Assembly (NCBI GenBank): GCA_049599735.1
Contig: JBMYOX010000034.1
Location: 1 to 38,761, forward strand
DNA from: Pontibacterium sp049599735
Lineage (GTDB): Bacteria > Pseudomonadota > Gammaproteobacteria > Pseudomonadales > Balneatricaceae
DNA: 38,761 nucleotides
Direction: 5' to 3'
Position 1 is the stretch's first letter; each line of letters begins with the position of its first letter. Shown here one piece after another: positions 24,445 through 33,017 of the stretch. Position numbers and translations under genes: made by a program. Below the pieces are notes generated by a model, which had not been told where the DNA came from, ran no database searches, and saw nothing but the letters and a program-made list of their open reading frames with translations.

Positions 24445-24870
24445 TCAGTCCATGTGGACTTCGACTTCACCATCTACATAAAACCAGTGGCCGTTTTCTT
24501 TGCGAAAATTGGACGTTTCATGCAATACGCCCGTTTGTTCGTCAGCTTCGAACCTTGCTTCAAATTCGACCATACCAGTCTCGTCATCGGACTTTCCATT
24601 TTCTGTTTTTAAAATGGACAGACCTGACCAGTTAGTACACTTAACCTGCTCGATAAGAATAGCTTCATCATCGGGGTTGCGGTTTTCTGGTGCGGTGGTA
24701 TTGATCAGATAGTTAACCGCCCCTAAAGAAAAGGCTGTATAGCGGGAACGCATCAGAGCTTCTGCGGTGGCGGCGGGCTTCTGGCCTTCAATGGCGGGCT
24801 CGCAGCAGAAACGGAAAGGTTTGCCGGAATTGCAGGGGCAGGCTTTACTGATATCCTGGTCGTGTAACAT
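24445..24870 (-). CDS. ychJ: YchJ-family (UPF0225) SEC-C zinc-motif protein
   Basis: This is a 141-residue protein with an N-terminal SEC-C motif, ACPCNSGKPFRFCC (cysteines 11, 13, 22 and 23), the same kind of zinc finger that ends SecA in this window. It is followed by the NTF2-like core typical of YchJ (AEALMRSRYTAFSLGAVNYLINT, then FEARF and FRKENGHWFYVDGE). The biochemical role of YchJ is not established. ATG 24870 has AGGGA about 9 nt upstream. It is divergent from sbcB. Confidence 0.88.
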   Translation of the reverse strand: MLHDQDISKACPCNSGKPFRFCCEPAIEGQKPAATAEALMRSRYTAFSLGAVNYLINTTAPENRNPDDEAILIEQVKCTNWSGLSILKTENGKSDDETGMVEFEARFEADEQTGVLHETSNFRKENGHWFYVDGEVEVHMD

Positions 24871-24880
24871 ACAGATGATC

Positions 24881-24904
24881 CCTCAGTGAACTCTGAGGTA
24901 TTAT
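24881..24904 (+). promoter_or_regulatory. Inverted repeat and -10-like element between ychJ and sbcB
   Basis: CCTCAG (24881-24886) and CTGAGG (24893-24898) flank 6 nt and directly precede TATTAT (24899-24904), a plausible -10 for sbcB. The palindrome would overlap the spacer of that promoter. No convincing -35 is seen. Confidence 0.3.
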
Positions 24905-24948
24905 ATCCTGACTTAATCCCAATTCTATACCCCTGAAGGACATTGATT

Positions 24949-26406
24949 GTGAGTGCGAACCTGACGTTTTTCTGGCACGACTACGAGACTTCCGGTACTG
25001 ATCCCAGGCGGGACCGGCCCATGCAGTTTGCCGGTATTCGCACCGACGCGCAGTTGAATATTATTGATGAGCCTGTGATGTTCTATTGTCGTCCGGCGGA
25101 TGACTTTTTACCGCATCCGGATGCCTGTCTGATTACCGGTATAACGCCTCAGGATGCGCTGCGTGAAGGCCTGTGCGAGGCAGACTTTATTGGTGAGATT
25201 CATGCACAGCTGGCGCGCCCCGGTACTTGTGGGGTGGGTTATAACAGCATTCGTTTTGACGACGAAGTGACTCGCAATACGCTTTATCGGAATTTTTACG
25301 ACCCTTATGCCCGTGAGTGGCAAAATGACTGCTCACGCTGGGATATTATCGACATGCTGCGCCTTACAAGAGCGCTGCGCCCCGAAGGCATTAACTGGCC
25401 CGTCTATGAGGATGGCTCGCCCAGTCTGAGACTGGAGGATTTAACAAAAGCTAATCAGATAGATCATGGCCATGCCCATGATGCGCTGTCGGATGTTTAC
25501 GCCACCCTTGAAATGGCTAAACTGGTCAGGGATAAACAGCCAAAACTGTATCAGTATGTACTGGAAAACCGCACTAAACGGGCGATTCAGGCGCGGCTGG
25601 ATGTGGTCAGCATGAAACCGGTGTTGCATGTATCTTCCCGTTATCCGGTTGAGCAGGGTAATTTGGCGGTGGTTGCCCCTTTGGGTCACCATCCGGTTAA
25701 TAAGAATGCCGTGATTACCTGGGATCTCAGATATGACCCGAGCCCTTTGCAGTCTTTACCGGCGGAGGAAATACGGCGTTTGCTTTATACCCGCCATGAT
25801 GCGTTGTCAGACAGTGATCCGCGTATTGCCCTGAAGCAGGTACATATTAATAAATGCCCGATTATTGCACCGGCGGGCATGCTTAACAGCGATGAAGCCC
25901 GGCGTTTTTCGATTAACGGGGATGAGTGTCGCACCCACCTGAAGATGCTGAGAAATATGCCAGAATTACAGCAGGTGCTGACAGAAGTCTTCAGTGACAA
26001 TCCGTTTGAAGCAGACAGCGATCCGGATCTGATGATTTATAGTGGCGGTTTCTTTGGTGATGCTGATAAAGCGGCTATAGAGAGCGTGCGTGATGCCAAC
26101 ACAGAGGCCCTGGCCAGCCTGGATCCGCCTTTTCAGGACGGGCGTCTTGAAGAGATGTTTTTACGTTATAAGGCCAGGAATTGTCCTTCGTTGCTAACGG
26201 ATGAGCAGCAGGTTGTCTGGGAAACTTATCGCACTAATAAGCTGATAGGGCCTGACAGCCACGGGCACCTGACGATGAAACAGTTCTATGAGCGCCTGAA
26301 TGAGCTTTACATGCGGCCTGATGGCAGTGACCGGGACAGGCGTATATTGGAAGAACTGAATATTTATGCAGAGTCCATCTATCCTATGGAGGAGTCTTTT
26401 GGTTGA
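24949..26406 (+). CDS. sbcB: Exonuclease I (SbcB), 3'-5' ssDNA exonuclease
   Basis: This exonuclease digests single-stranded DNA 3' to 5' in recombination and mismatch repair. The DEDD exonuclease fold is evident: exo I WHDYETSGTDPRRDRPMQFAGIRTD near residue 10, exo II GYNSIRFDDEVTRNTLYRNFYDPY near 100, and exo III HDALSDVYATLEMAKL near 178. The C-terminal exonuclease-I SH3-like and helical regions follow. GTG 24949 was chosen over TTG 24943 because AAGGA (24936-24940) is 8 nt before the GTG and only 2 nt before the TTG. This gives 485 residues, close to E. coli SbcB (475). The stop overlaps the start of the small exported-protein gene. Confidence 0.95.
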   Translation: MSANLTFFWHDYETSGTDPRRDRPMQFAGIRTDAQLNIIDEPVMFYCRPADDFLPHPDACLITGITPQDALREGLCEADFIGEIHAQLARPGTCGVGYNSIRFDDEVTRNTLYRNFYDPYAREWQNDCSRWDIIDMLRLTRALRPEGINWPVYEDGSPSLRLEDLTKANQIDHGHAHDALSDVYATLEMAKLVRDKQPKLYQYVLENRTKRAIQARLDVVSMKPVLHVSSRYPVEQGNLAVVAPLGHHPVNKNAVITWDLRYDPSPLQSLPAEEIRRLLYTRHDALSDSDPRIALKQVHINKCPIIAPAGMLNSDEARRFSINGDECRTHLKMLRNMPELQQVLTEVFSDNPFEADSDPDLMIYSGGFFGDADKAAIESVRDANTEALASLDPPFQDGRLEEMFLRYKARNCPSLLTDEQQVVWETYRTNKLIGPDSHGHLTMKQFYERLNELYMRPDGSDRDRRILEELNIYAESIYPMEESFG

Positions 26407-26819
26407 TAAACAGTCGGGTCTTTAGGTTCAGCTTTGTGGCTTTATGCCTCTGCGCTGCAACTGCAATTGCAGAGCAGACTCTTGTGCCTATTCCTTATAG
26501 TGTGACTAAGCCTTCCGGTGCGCTGATTTTTGCGCTGGATGGCCGTACGGCCTATAAGGGGTTGTCACGGGGCACCTTTGATATTGAGCCTATGTCAGAG
26601 GTAAAGGCCTATAAACTGCCCTCCCTGTTGCCTGCGCCAACAATTATTCAGGCAGCCAGCGCTGATTTTTATACTCAGTTGAACCAGTTAGAGACAAAAG
26701 GTCCTGTGCTGAAGGGAGAGGATCTGGTCTTTAAAACCATTGACGAGGATATGGAAAAGGAGCGCTGCTTTGTCTATGGAGAAGCCTGCAGCACCCTGGA
26801 AATAGTCGAAGAAGATTAA
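26403..26819 (+). CDS. Small exported protein, unknown function, coupled to sbcB
   Basis: I do not recognise a family. The 138-residue precursor has an N-terminal signal peptide (MINSRVFRFSFVALCLCAATAIA, cleavage near residue 23) and a mature part of about 115 residues with two cysteines near the C-terminus (about 122 and 128) and an acidic tail. The TTG start at 26403 overlaps the sbcB stop and has a near-perfect GGAGGAG (26388-26394) 8 nt upstream, which strongly supports this start. A periplasmic protein coupled to a cytoplasmic nuclease is odd and may reflect only operon packing. It converges on the M16 peptidase gene. Confidence 0.75.
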   Translation: MINSRVFRFSFVALCLCAATAIAEQTLVPIPYSVTKPSGALIFALDGRTAYKGLSRGTFDIEPMSEVKAYKLPSLLPAPTIIQAASADFYTQLNQLETKGPVLKGEDLVFKTIDEDMEKERCFVYGEACSTLEIVEED

Positions 26820-26878
26820 GCTGAGCCCGGTTGTTATGGTCTGCCCCGTGCCATGCCTTTATAACCTGTTCAGGTTCT

Positions 26879-29743
26879 TCAGGCGTCCGGCATATATTTT
26901 CCTGTCGCTTTTAACACTTTAATGTCTGTTTCACACTGCTTAAGAATTTCCGTCTGACTGATCGCTTGCCGGTGCTTCATGCCAAAGCTGCGCACGGTCA
27001 GGCGGCGCTCATTCAGCGTTGTAAAGCTTTTATGGATATCGGCCAGTGAAAGTGCACTGATGGCTTTAGCCAGAGCTTCACGGCTTAGAAAGTCGCCTTT
27101 GTTGCGATCAATCTGGTGCCAGTAGCGCACCGTACGTGCGCTCAGGCTGTTTTCATCTTTTAGCACCCGGGAAATAACGCTGCGTTTGTAGCCTTCAAGC
27201 TGATTGTTATCCAGTGCTTGTATCTGCTTATCCATGGCGTGAATAAAATTGTTGATATGTGCCTCAAGCGCCAGAGGGTCTGTTGTGGGTGACTGCACAA
27301 CAAACGCCAGGCCCGGTGCTTTTTGCAGAGGCAGCGGGGTTTCAAAAACGACATAACCCAGTTGCTGTTCGGTACGCAGGCGGTTGTAAAACGGCGAGGA
27401 CATCAGTTCGCTTAATACAGCGAATTCTGCCCGGGTTTTAACACGGCTGTCGCTTCCCTGAAAATAGACACTGATCGCAGAGTCGTTGTGGGGTAAATCC
27501 AGTGTTTGGGTGAAACTACGGTTTTTATCAAGTAGAACCACGGGTGTGTCAGCCAGGGGTTTGGTTTTTGCCTGTGTCAGTAAATGTCTGGCGATTGTGG
27601 TTGCAAATCCGGTGGCATCGTCTTTGTGTAAGTTACCGTGGGACAGTATGCGCAGCTCGGTTTCGGCCAGCAGCAGGGGGGCGAACGCCTGGAGGTCCTC
27701 AAAATGGATAAGGGCCAGTGCATCCTGTTTATCTTTATTGCTCCACCGGGGCAGTAACAGCTGAAAAATTTCATTAATGGTCTGGTTAAAGGGTTTATCT
27801 TTTTTTGCATTGGCCAGCTGGTCACTGTATTGCTGCTTAATGACCCGGAAACGGTCGGCTGTAAACGCGGGCGTTTTTAAAGTACGAACAACCTGCTCCA
27901 GTAACACCGGTAGCTTATCGTTATAGCCGGATAAGCGAACACTAAAGCCCTTTAAATGAGGGTAGATATCAGTGCTTAAGCCGGCGATATACGCATCATA
28001 AAGGGATTCATTAAGCTGTTCTTTTACCATACGGGTATAAAGGCTGGTTAACACCGCCGCTCGTGCGCTTTGATTGGCCTGGTCCGACATTACACTGAAA
28101 AACAGATTGGCTCTGGGGGTTTTAAAGCTGTTGTCCTGATGATGCCAGAGGGTCAGGCCCTCTTTCTGAAGAAGAACTTCAGGCTGCTGTTTTGATTGTG
28201 GCTTCGTGCTTTCCTGCGTTTTAAGGTCGAGGTTTCCGGCGACAAAAGGGTTCTTTCCACGAATAAACAAATCAGGCGCTTCAAGGGGGTGTTTTAGCAT
28301 TGTGACTTGTGCCTGACTCAGGGCTGCGCTTTGAAATTCGGCGTTGTACCAGGGATCTTGTTGATTGGTTTCCACCTCTCTTGCTTCTGCCGTTTGCAGC
28401 ATGTTCTCAGGTGTTATGTGGGACAGGTAAGACTGAATCAGTGTCGCATCAAACGTTTCAAGCCTGTAAGGTGCGCGAATCACTTCATCCGCCGGATACC
28501 GGTGCAGCTGATGTGAGAGGTGGCTGACGTATTGCATCGGCTCACTTCGCTCCTGGAAGCGGAACTGAATCTGGCTCAACTGAGACTCTTCCAGGTAAAG
28601 AGCCTGCTGAACACCGCCTTTTTTTATCAACGCTATATATTCAAAAAACAGCCGGGTAATGGCCTGTTGGTGTTTTAAGCCTTCAGGTGTCAGGCTGATA
28701 GTCACCTGGAACGAGGACTCAGCTGGCAGGTCAATGCCGGTGGAGGCGCTTAAACCGGTAGCCCAGCCCCGTGTTTTCAGAGCGGAAAGCAGACTTCCCG
28801 CACCCTCGTAACCTACCAGACTGCCGATGTAACTCAGTGGTTTGGTGCGCCAATGGGAGCGTACTTCGGGCAGGGGAAAGGTCAGTGAGAGGTAGCGAAG
28901 GTCTTTCAGGGTTTTGATATTTAGCTGCTGGGGGAGCTGGTCTTTTTTGAACAGAGAAACGGGGTTTACGTAAGCCGTGGCTTGTCGGTCAGGCACGGCA
29001 GAAAACTTTTCTTCTACCAGCATTTTTAACGCATCGACAGATTGGGGGCCTAAAACTACCAGTGTCATCAGGTTGGCCGAATAATACTGCTGATAAAAGC
29101 GGATCAGATCATCACGGACTTTGCTCTCTTTAGTATCAGCCAGTGTCTCCAGGCTCCCCACTGTAAATTGGCTATAGCTGTGGTGCGGGTTAAAAACTTG
29201 CTTTGTGACAGCATAAGAACGGCGGCCGTCATCCCTTATTTTTGCCTGATATTCTGAATGCACCGCATTGCGTTCACGATTTACATATTTCTCAGTGAAC
29301 AACGGTGAGATAAAAAACTGCGCAAAGCGGTCAAGCGCGGGTGTCAGGTGATCTGCTGTAATATCAAAAAAATAGTTAGTATTTTCGAAAGCTGTATATG
29401 CATTATGGCTGCCACCGTGGGCGCTGATAAAACGTTGGTACTCCCCGGCTTGTGGGTACTTTTCAGTGCCGAGAAAAAGCATGTGTTCCAGAAAATGTGC
29501 CAGACCGGCACGTGCTTCAGGGTTAGCATTTGAGCCGACACCCACATTTAGGGAAGCGGCAGCTTTTTTGCTATCCGGATCTGAAATTACCAGTACCTTC
29601 ATCGTATTGGGCAGTGTGAAATCCAGGTATTGGCGCTGATCGTTCGGGCTCTTAATTACCGTTGCATAAGAAAAATTGCTAACAAAGAGCAGGAGGCAGA
29701 GTGAGGCAATGAATTTCAGGGTCAGGTAGTTTGGAACAGTCAT
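26879..29743 (-). CDS. Secreted M16-family metallopeptidase (pitrilysin/insulinase-like)
   Basis: This is a zinc protease predicted to act in the periplasm. The 954-residue precursor opens with a signal peptide (hydrophobic IASLCLLLFVSNFSYA, cleavage near residue 27). The inverted zinc motif H83-F-L-E86-H87 is intact, and the third ligand E164 falls 81 residues after the first His, as in pitrilysin. The middle and C-terminal M16 domains are present, including the late RTEQQLGYVVFETP motif of the inactive half. Length and layout match protease III. It stands alone on the minus strand. The substrate is unknown. Confidence 0.93.
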   Translation of the reverse strand: MTVPNYLTLKFIASLCLLLFVSNFSYATVIKSPNDQRQYLDFTLPNTMKVLVISDPDSKKAAASLNVGVGSNANPEARAGLAHFLEHMLFLGTEKYPQAGEYQRFISAHGGSHNAYTAFENTNYFFDITADHLTPALDRFAQFFISPLFTEKYVNRERNAVHSEYQAKIRDDGRRSYAVTKQVFNPHHSYSQFTVGSLETLADTKESKVRDDLIRFYQQYYSANLMTLVVLGPQSVDALKMLVEEKFSAVPDRQATAYVNPVSLFKKDQLPQQLNIKTLKDLRYLSLTFPLPEVRSHWRTKPLSYIGSLVGYEGAGSLLSALKTRGWATGLSASTGIDLPAESSFQVTISLTPEGLKHQQAITRLFFEYIALIKKGGVQQALYLEESQLSQIQFRFQERSEPMQYVSHLSHQLHRYPADEVIRAPYRLETFDATLIQSYLSHITPENMLQTAEAREVETNQQDPWYNAEFQSAALSQAQVTMLKHPLEAPDLFIRGKNPFVAGNLDLKTQESTKPQSKQQPEVLLQKEGLTLWHHQDNSFKTPRANLFFSVMSDQANQSARAAVLTSLYTRMVKEQLNESLYDAYIAGLSTDIYPHLKGFSVRLSGYNDKLPVLLEQVVRTLKTPAFTADRFRVIKQQYSDQLANAKKDKPFNQTINEIFQLLLPRWSNKDKQDALALIHFEDLQAFAPLLLAETELRILSHGNLHKDDATGFATTIARHLLTQAKTKPLADTPVVLLDKNRSFTQTLDLPHNDSAISVYFQGSDSRVKTRAEFAVLSELMSSPFYNRLRTEQQLGYVVFETPLPLQKAPGLAFVVQSPTTDPLALEAHINNFIHAMDKQIQALDNNQLEGYKRSVISRVLKDENSLSARTVRYWHQIDRNKGDFLSREALAKAISALSLADIHKSFTTLNERRLTVRSFGMKHRQAISQTEILKQCETDIKVLKATGKYMPDA

Positions 29744-29944
29744 ATTTACGGAGCCTCAGGCGGACATGCAATCGTCAGGTGTTGTATAAAATCAGGGTTT
29801 GCTTTGCGGATTTTTGATCGACAAAAGCGGGTTGTTTATCATGTTTACCGGTTCTGTAATCAGTTTTCCATAAAGGCCTGTGTTAGAGCAATGGAAACCG
29901 CTTTAGTTCCTGTGTTTTCAATGATATGGGAAATTCAGGGTGTT

Positions 29945-29975
29945 ACAATCGCCGGATAACGTGGCAGGCGATTGT
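29945..29975. promoter_or_regulatory. 9-bp inverted repeat upstream of the potassium-channel operon
   Basis: ACAATCGCC (29945-29953) and GGCGATTGT (29967-29975) are perfect inverted arms with a 13-nt spacer, starting 60 bp before the first ATG of the operon. It may be an operator or a 5' leader hairpin. No T tract follows, so it is not a terminator. Confidence 0.4.
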
Positions 29976-30004
29976 TAGCCTGTGCTTGTAACGGGAAGGG
30001 TTTC

Positions 30005-30388
30005 ATGAACAGAGAAAAAGTGATATTTGCATTTTTTATTGTATTGGCGTTAACGCTGAACTTTGGTTTCTTTTTGGGCGAAATGCATAACCCGGAACAT
30101 CATAATGTGTACGAGTTTTTTGCCGCGATGGTGGTTAGCCTGATCTGTACTGTTCTGAAATTTGGAGACCGGACTCACCTGGGGGCTCTGATGATGGCGA
30201 CTTCGCTGGTGGCAGATTTGCAGTTGGTGGTTGCTGCCATGATTTGGGGTTATGCCGAGCAAATTAGTGGGGCAGGCATGACAGCTTCGAATATGACCAG
30301 CGTGGTCTCGCTTAGCGGTGGCGCACTGCTGGCTAATATTATTTCCGTTATTCTGTTAATGGTTGAAACCATTATGGTACGCCGCTGA
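30005..30388 (+). CDS. Small integral membrane protein, possibly DUF6394-like
   Basis: The 127-residue protein has three to four hydrophobic helices: residues ~5-25 (VIFAFFIVLALTLNFGFFLG), 36-55, 60-85 and 100-125. A conserved-looking NPEHHNVYEFFAA segment follows the first helix and FGDRTHLGALM follows the second. From memory it resembles a family listed as DUF6394, which I recall near NAD-binding potassium channels; I cannot confirm that here. ATG 30005 was chosen because GGGAAGGG lies 4 nt upstream; the upstream in-frame extension has no support. It ends 30 bp before the channel gene, so an accessory-subunit role is inferred. Confidence 0.75.
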   Translation: MNREKVIFAFFIVLALTLNFGFFLGEMHNPEHHNVYEFFAAMVVSLICTVLKFGDRTHLGALMMATSLVADLQLVVAAMIWGYAEQISGAGMTASNMTSVVSLSGGALLANIISVILLMVETIMVRR

Positions 30389-30418
30389 TCTCTGGCCGCA
30401 GGGAGAGGGGGTTAGTCG

Positions 30419-32110
30419 ATGAATAACGTTTTTTACGTGCTGCTGCGCCGTTTGCGTATACCGCTGATCACCATGATCCTGATTTACGCCTGCTCTGTAC
30501 TGGGTTTTGTGCTGATACCAGGTATGGATGATGAGGGTAATGTTTATCGTATGGATTTTTTCCATGCGATTTATTTTGTCTCTTTTATGGGTTCTACCAT
30601 TGGTTTTGGCGAAATTCCTTACGCTTTTACCGATGCCCAGCGCATGTGGACGCTGATAACGATCTATGTCACGGTGATTGCCTGGCTGTATGGCATAGGC
30701 ACTATCCTGTCTATTTTACAGGAGCCGGTATTTGGTCGCATGATGCGTCGCCGCTCATTTACCTCAAAAGTTCAGCGTATTACCGAGCCATTTTATCTGG
30801 TCTGTGGTTATGGTGTAACGGGCACGATTATTGTTCGCAAGCTGGCACAGCGGGGTATCCGCGCGGTGGTGATTGATATTGATGAAAGCTCAATCGACTC
30901 CCTGGAGATGATCGATTTGCCCTTCGAAGTGCCGGGTTTATGTGCGGATGCTTCTTTACCGGATGTTCTGGATGATGGCGGATTACAGCACAAAAAATGT
31001 GTGGGTGTACTGGCGTTGACCAATTTTGATCAGGTTAACCTGTCTATTTCTATTGCCAGTAAACTGATAAACCCCGGGAGGGTTGTGATCAGCCGAACCG
31101 AAGAAGATGTTACTACGGCTAACTTACTGTCTTTTGGTACCGACCTGGTCGTTAATCCATTTCGGGTTTATGCTGAGTATCTGTCACTGGCGGCCCATGC
31201 GCCTTATACCCACTTGGTTTATGACTGGCTGGTTAATCCTTATCACCGGCCTTTGTCCAGTGCTTATCAAAAGACTAAAGGGCAATGGATTATCTGTGGT
31301 TACGGCCGCTTTGGACAGTCACTTTATCGGGCGTTCGATGAAGAAGATGTAGATATGACAGTTGTGGACTTTAATCTCACAGAAGCCAGTGATCTGCCTT
31401 TTCTGGTGATTGGCAAAGGCACCGAAGCGCTTACTTTGAACGAGGCGGGTGTTGAGGGTGCGGTGGGCATCGTTGCAGGTACTGATAACGATGCGGATAA
31501 TTTGTCGATTATTATGACCGCCCGTGAGATGAACCCTAAGCTGGTTACCGTGGTGCGCCAGAATGTGCATGCCAATAAACTGGTTTTTCAAAAATCCGGG
31601 GCTGACTTTGTAATGGAGCCGGGACGTATTATCGCTAACCGTGTGCTGGCACATCTTAAGTCTCCTTTGCTGCCTGTTTTTATTGAACAGATGCAGGTTT
31701 ATGACGATGTTTGGGCGCACACGCTGCTGAACAGAATGAATAATCTGACCCAGGAAGAAGAGCTGGATAGCTGGTCGGTTAAAATTGATCAGGAGAATGC
31801 CCCGGCGCTGATGGAAGTCTTAAACGCCGGGGGTGATATTAAGCTGGGTCTATTACTAAAAGATTCTCATGATCGAACCTCACAGCTGGCGGCGTTCCCG
31901 CTGATGGTACAACGTAATCATGAATATGATTTGCTGCCGGGGGAGCTTGATTTGCTGAAACCCGGTGATGAAATTTTATTTTGTGGCCGTAATAAAGCGC
32001 TGCGGCGCATGGAGGGGAGCATTAACAATTTTAATACCCTTAACTACCTGATGACGGGTAATGAAGCGAGTGGAAATTTATTGTCCCGATTGCTGAACAG
32101 GGGGAACTGA
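30419..32110 (+). CDS. Potassium channel with two RCK/TrkA-N domains
   Basis: This is an inner-membrane ion channel gated by cytoplasmic nucleotide- or ligand-binding RCK domains. The 563-residue protein has two transmembrane helices (about 12-35 and 75-97) around a pore loop with selectivity filter T60-I-G-F-G-E65 (canonical TVGYGD), so it belongs to the Ion_trans_2 group. Two Rossmann modules follow, opening at YLVCGYGVTG near residue 125 and WIICGYGRFG near 290; a TrkA-C-like end occupies about 430-545. The fused double RCK differs from Kch or MthK, which have one per chain. It is in an operon with the small membrane protein upstream and the EamA gene 3 nt downstream. Confidence 0.9.
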   Translation: MNNVFYVLLRRLRIPLITMILIYACSVLGFVLIPGMDDEGNVYRMDFFHAIYFVSFMGSTIGFGEIPYAFTDAQRMWTLITIYVTVIAWLYGIGTILSILQEPVFGRMMRRRSFTSKVQRITEPFYLVCGYGVTGTIIVRKLAQRGIRAVVIDIDESSIDSLEMIDLPFEVPGLCADASLPDVLDDGGLQHKKCVGVLALTNFDQVNLSISIASKLINPGRVVISRTEEDVTTANLLSFGTDLVVNPFRVYAEYLSLAAHAPYTHLVYDWLVNPYHRPLSSAYQKTKGQWIICGYGRFGQSLYRAFDEEDVDMTVVDFNLTEASDLPFLVIGKGTEALTLNEAGVEGAVGIVAGTDNDADNLSIIMTAREMNPKLVTVVRQNVHANKLVFQKSGADFVMEPGRIIANRVLAHLKSPLLPVFIEQMQVYDDVWAHTLLNRMNNLTQEEELDSWSVKIDQENAPALMEVLNAGGDIKLGLLLKDSHDRTSQLAAFPLMVQRNHEYDLLPGELDLLKPGDEILFCGRNKALRRMEGSINNFNTLNYLMTGNEASGNLLSRLLNRGN

Positions 32111-32112
32111 AT

Positions 32113-33009
32113 TTGGCCTATCTGCTGCTGGTGTTGACGGTGTTATTTTGGGCGGGCAACTTTATTCTGGCCCGTGCTATGCATTTTGAGTTACCTCCTG
32201 TTTCCATGGCTTTTTTTCGCTGGTTACTTGCGTTGCTGATTATTTTGCCCTGGCTTGTGCCCCGAATAATCAGCAACTGGCCGGTTATTCGGGAGAATTT
32301 TGGCAAATTAATCTTTTTTGGGGTGGTTGGGGTTGCCGGGTTTAATACCCAGATTTACCTGGGCGTACAGGAGACGACCGCAACTAATGCTGTGCTGATG
32401 CAGTCAATGATACCGATACTAATCTTGTTGATTTGCGCCTTGTTCCTGGGGGAAAAAGGCTCGGTTAAACAGTGGGTGGGTGTGTTTCTGTCGTTTTGTG
32501 GTGTGACTTTTCTGGTTGCCAGAGGTGACCTGTCAGTTCTGGCAGGGTTGGAGTTTAATCAGGGTGATTTATGGATAGTAGGTGCCGTACTGGTCTGGGC
32601 GGTTTATTCGGTTGCTTTGCGCTGGAAACCTGAAAATCTGGATATTTTTACCTTTTTTGGTGTGACCGTAATTGTGGCGGTTGTTACACTGGCTCCTCTG
32701 GCCTGGTGGGAGTCAGGTCAGGTACCCGCTATTGAGTGGAACTGGCGCTCAGTCTCAACCATTGCTTATATGGCTGTGTTTCCTTCGGTCCTTTCTTACC
32801 TTTTCTGGAACAAAGGGGTGGCGGAGCTGGGCGCACCGGTTGCGGGTTTGTTTATTCACCTGTTGCCGGTGTTTGGACTGCTTTTATCACTGATTTTCCT
32901 GAATGAGTCGTTATATGCTTTTCATTTCTGGGGTGTGGCATTAATATTTGCGGGTATCTATCTGGCCGTTATTTCAGATACCCTGAAACGAATAAGATTA
33001 AAAAATTAG
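32113..33009 (+). CDS. EamA-family (DMT) transporter
   Basis: This is a drug/metabolite transporter superfamily permease with two EamA repeats, 298 residues and about ten hydrophobic helices. Repeat 1 opens with LTVLFWAGNFILARAMHFELPPVSMAFFRWLLA and repeat 2 with GDLWIVGAVLVWAVYSVALRWKPE near residue 155. The start is TTG 32113, 3 nt after the channel stop, with AGGGGGA 9 nt upstream. The usual role is export of amino acids or metabolites, but the substrate cannot be told. It is in the channel operon, 9 nt before the Tim44-like gene. Confidence 0.9.
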   Translation: MAYLLLVLTVLFWAGNFILARAMHFELPPVSMAFFRWLLALLIILPWLVPRIISNWPVIRENFGKLIFFGVVGVAGFNTQIYLGVQETTATNAVLMQSMIPILILLICALFLGEKGSVKQWVGVFLSFCGVTFLVARGDLSVLAGLEFNQGDLWIVGAVLVWAVYSVALRWKPENLDIFTFFGVTVIVAVVTLAPLAWWESGQVPAIEWNWRSVSTIAYMAVFPSVLSYLFWNKGVAELGAPVAGLFIHLLPVFGLLLSLIFLNESLYAFHFWGVALIFAGIYLAVISDTLKRIRLKN

Positions 33010-33017
33010 GAAATTCT

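Noticed and set aside
26863..26876. AACCTG-TT-CAGGTT as a terminator for the M16 or exported-protein gene
   Set aside because: Short stem with almost no loop and no T tract.
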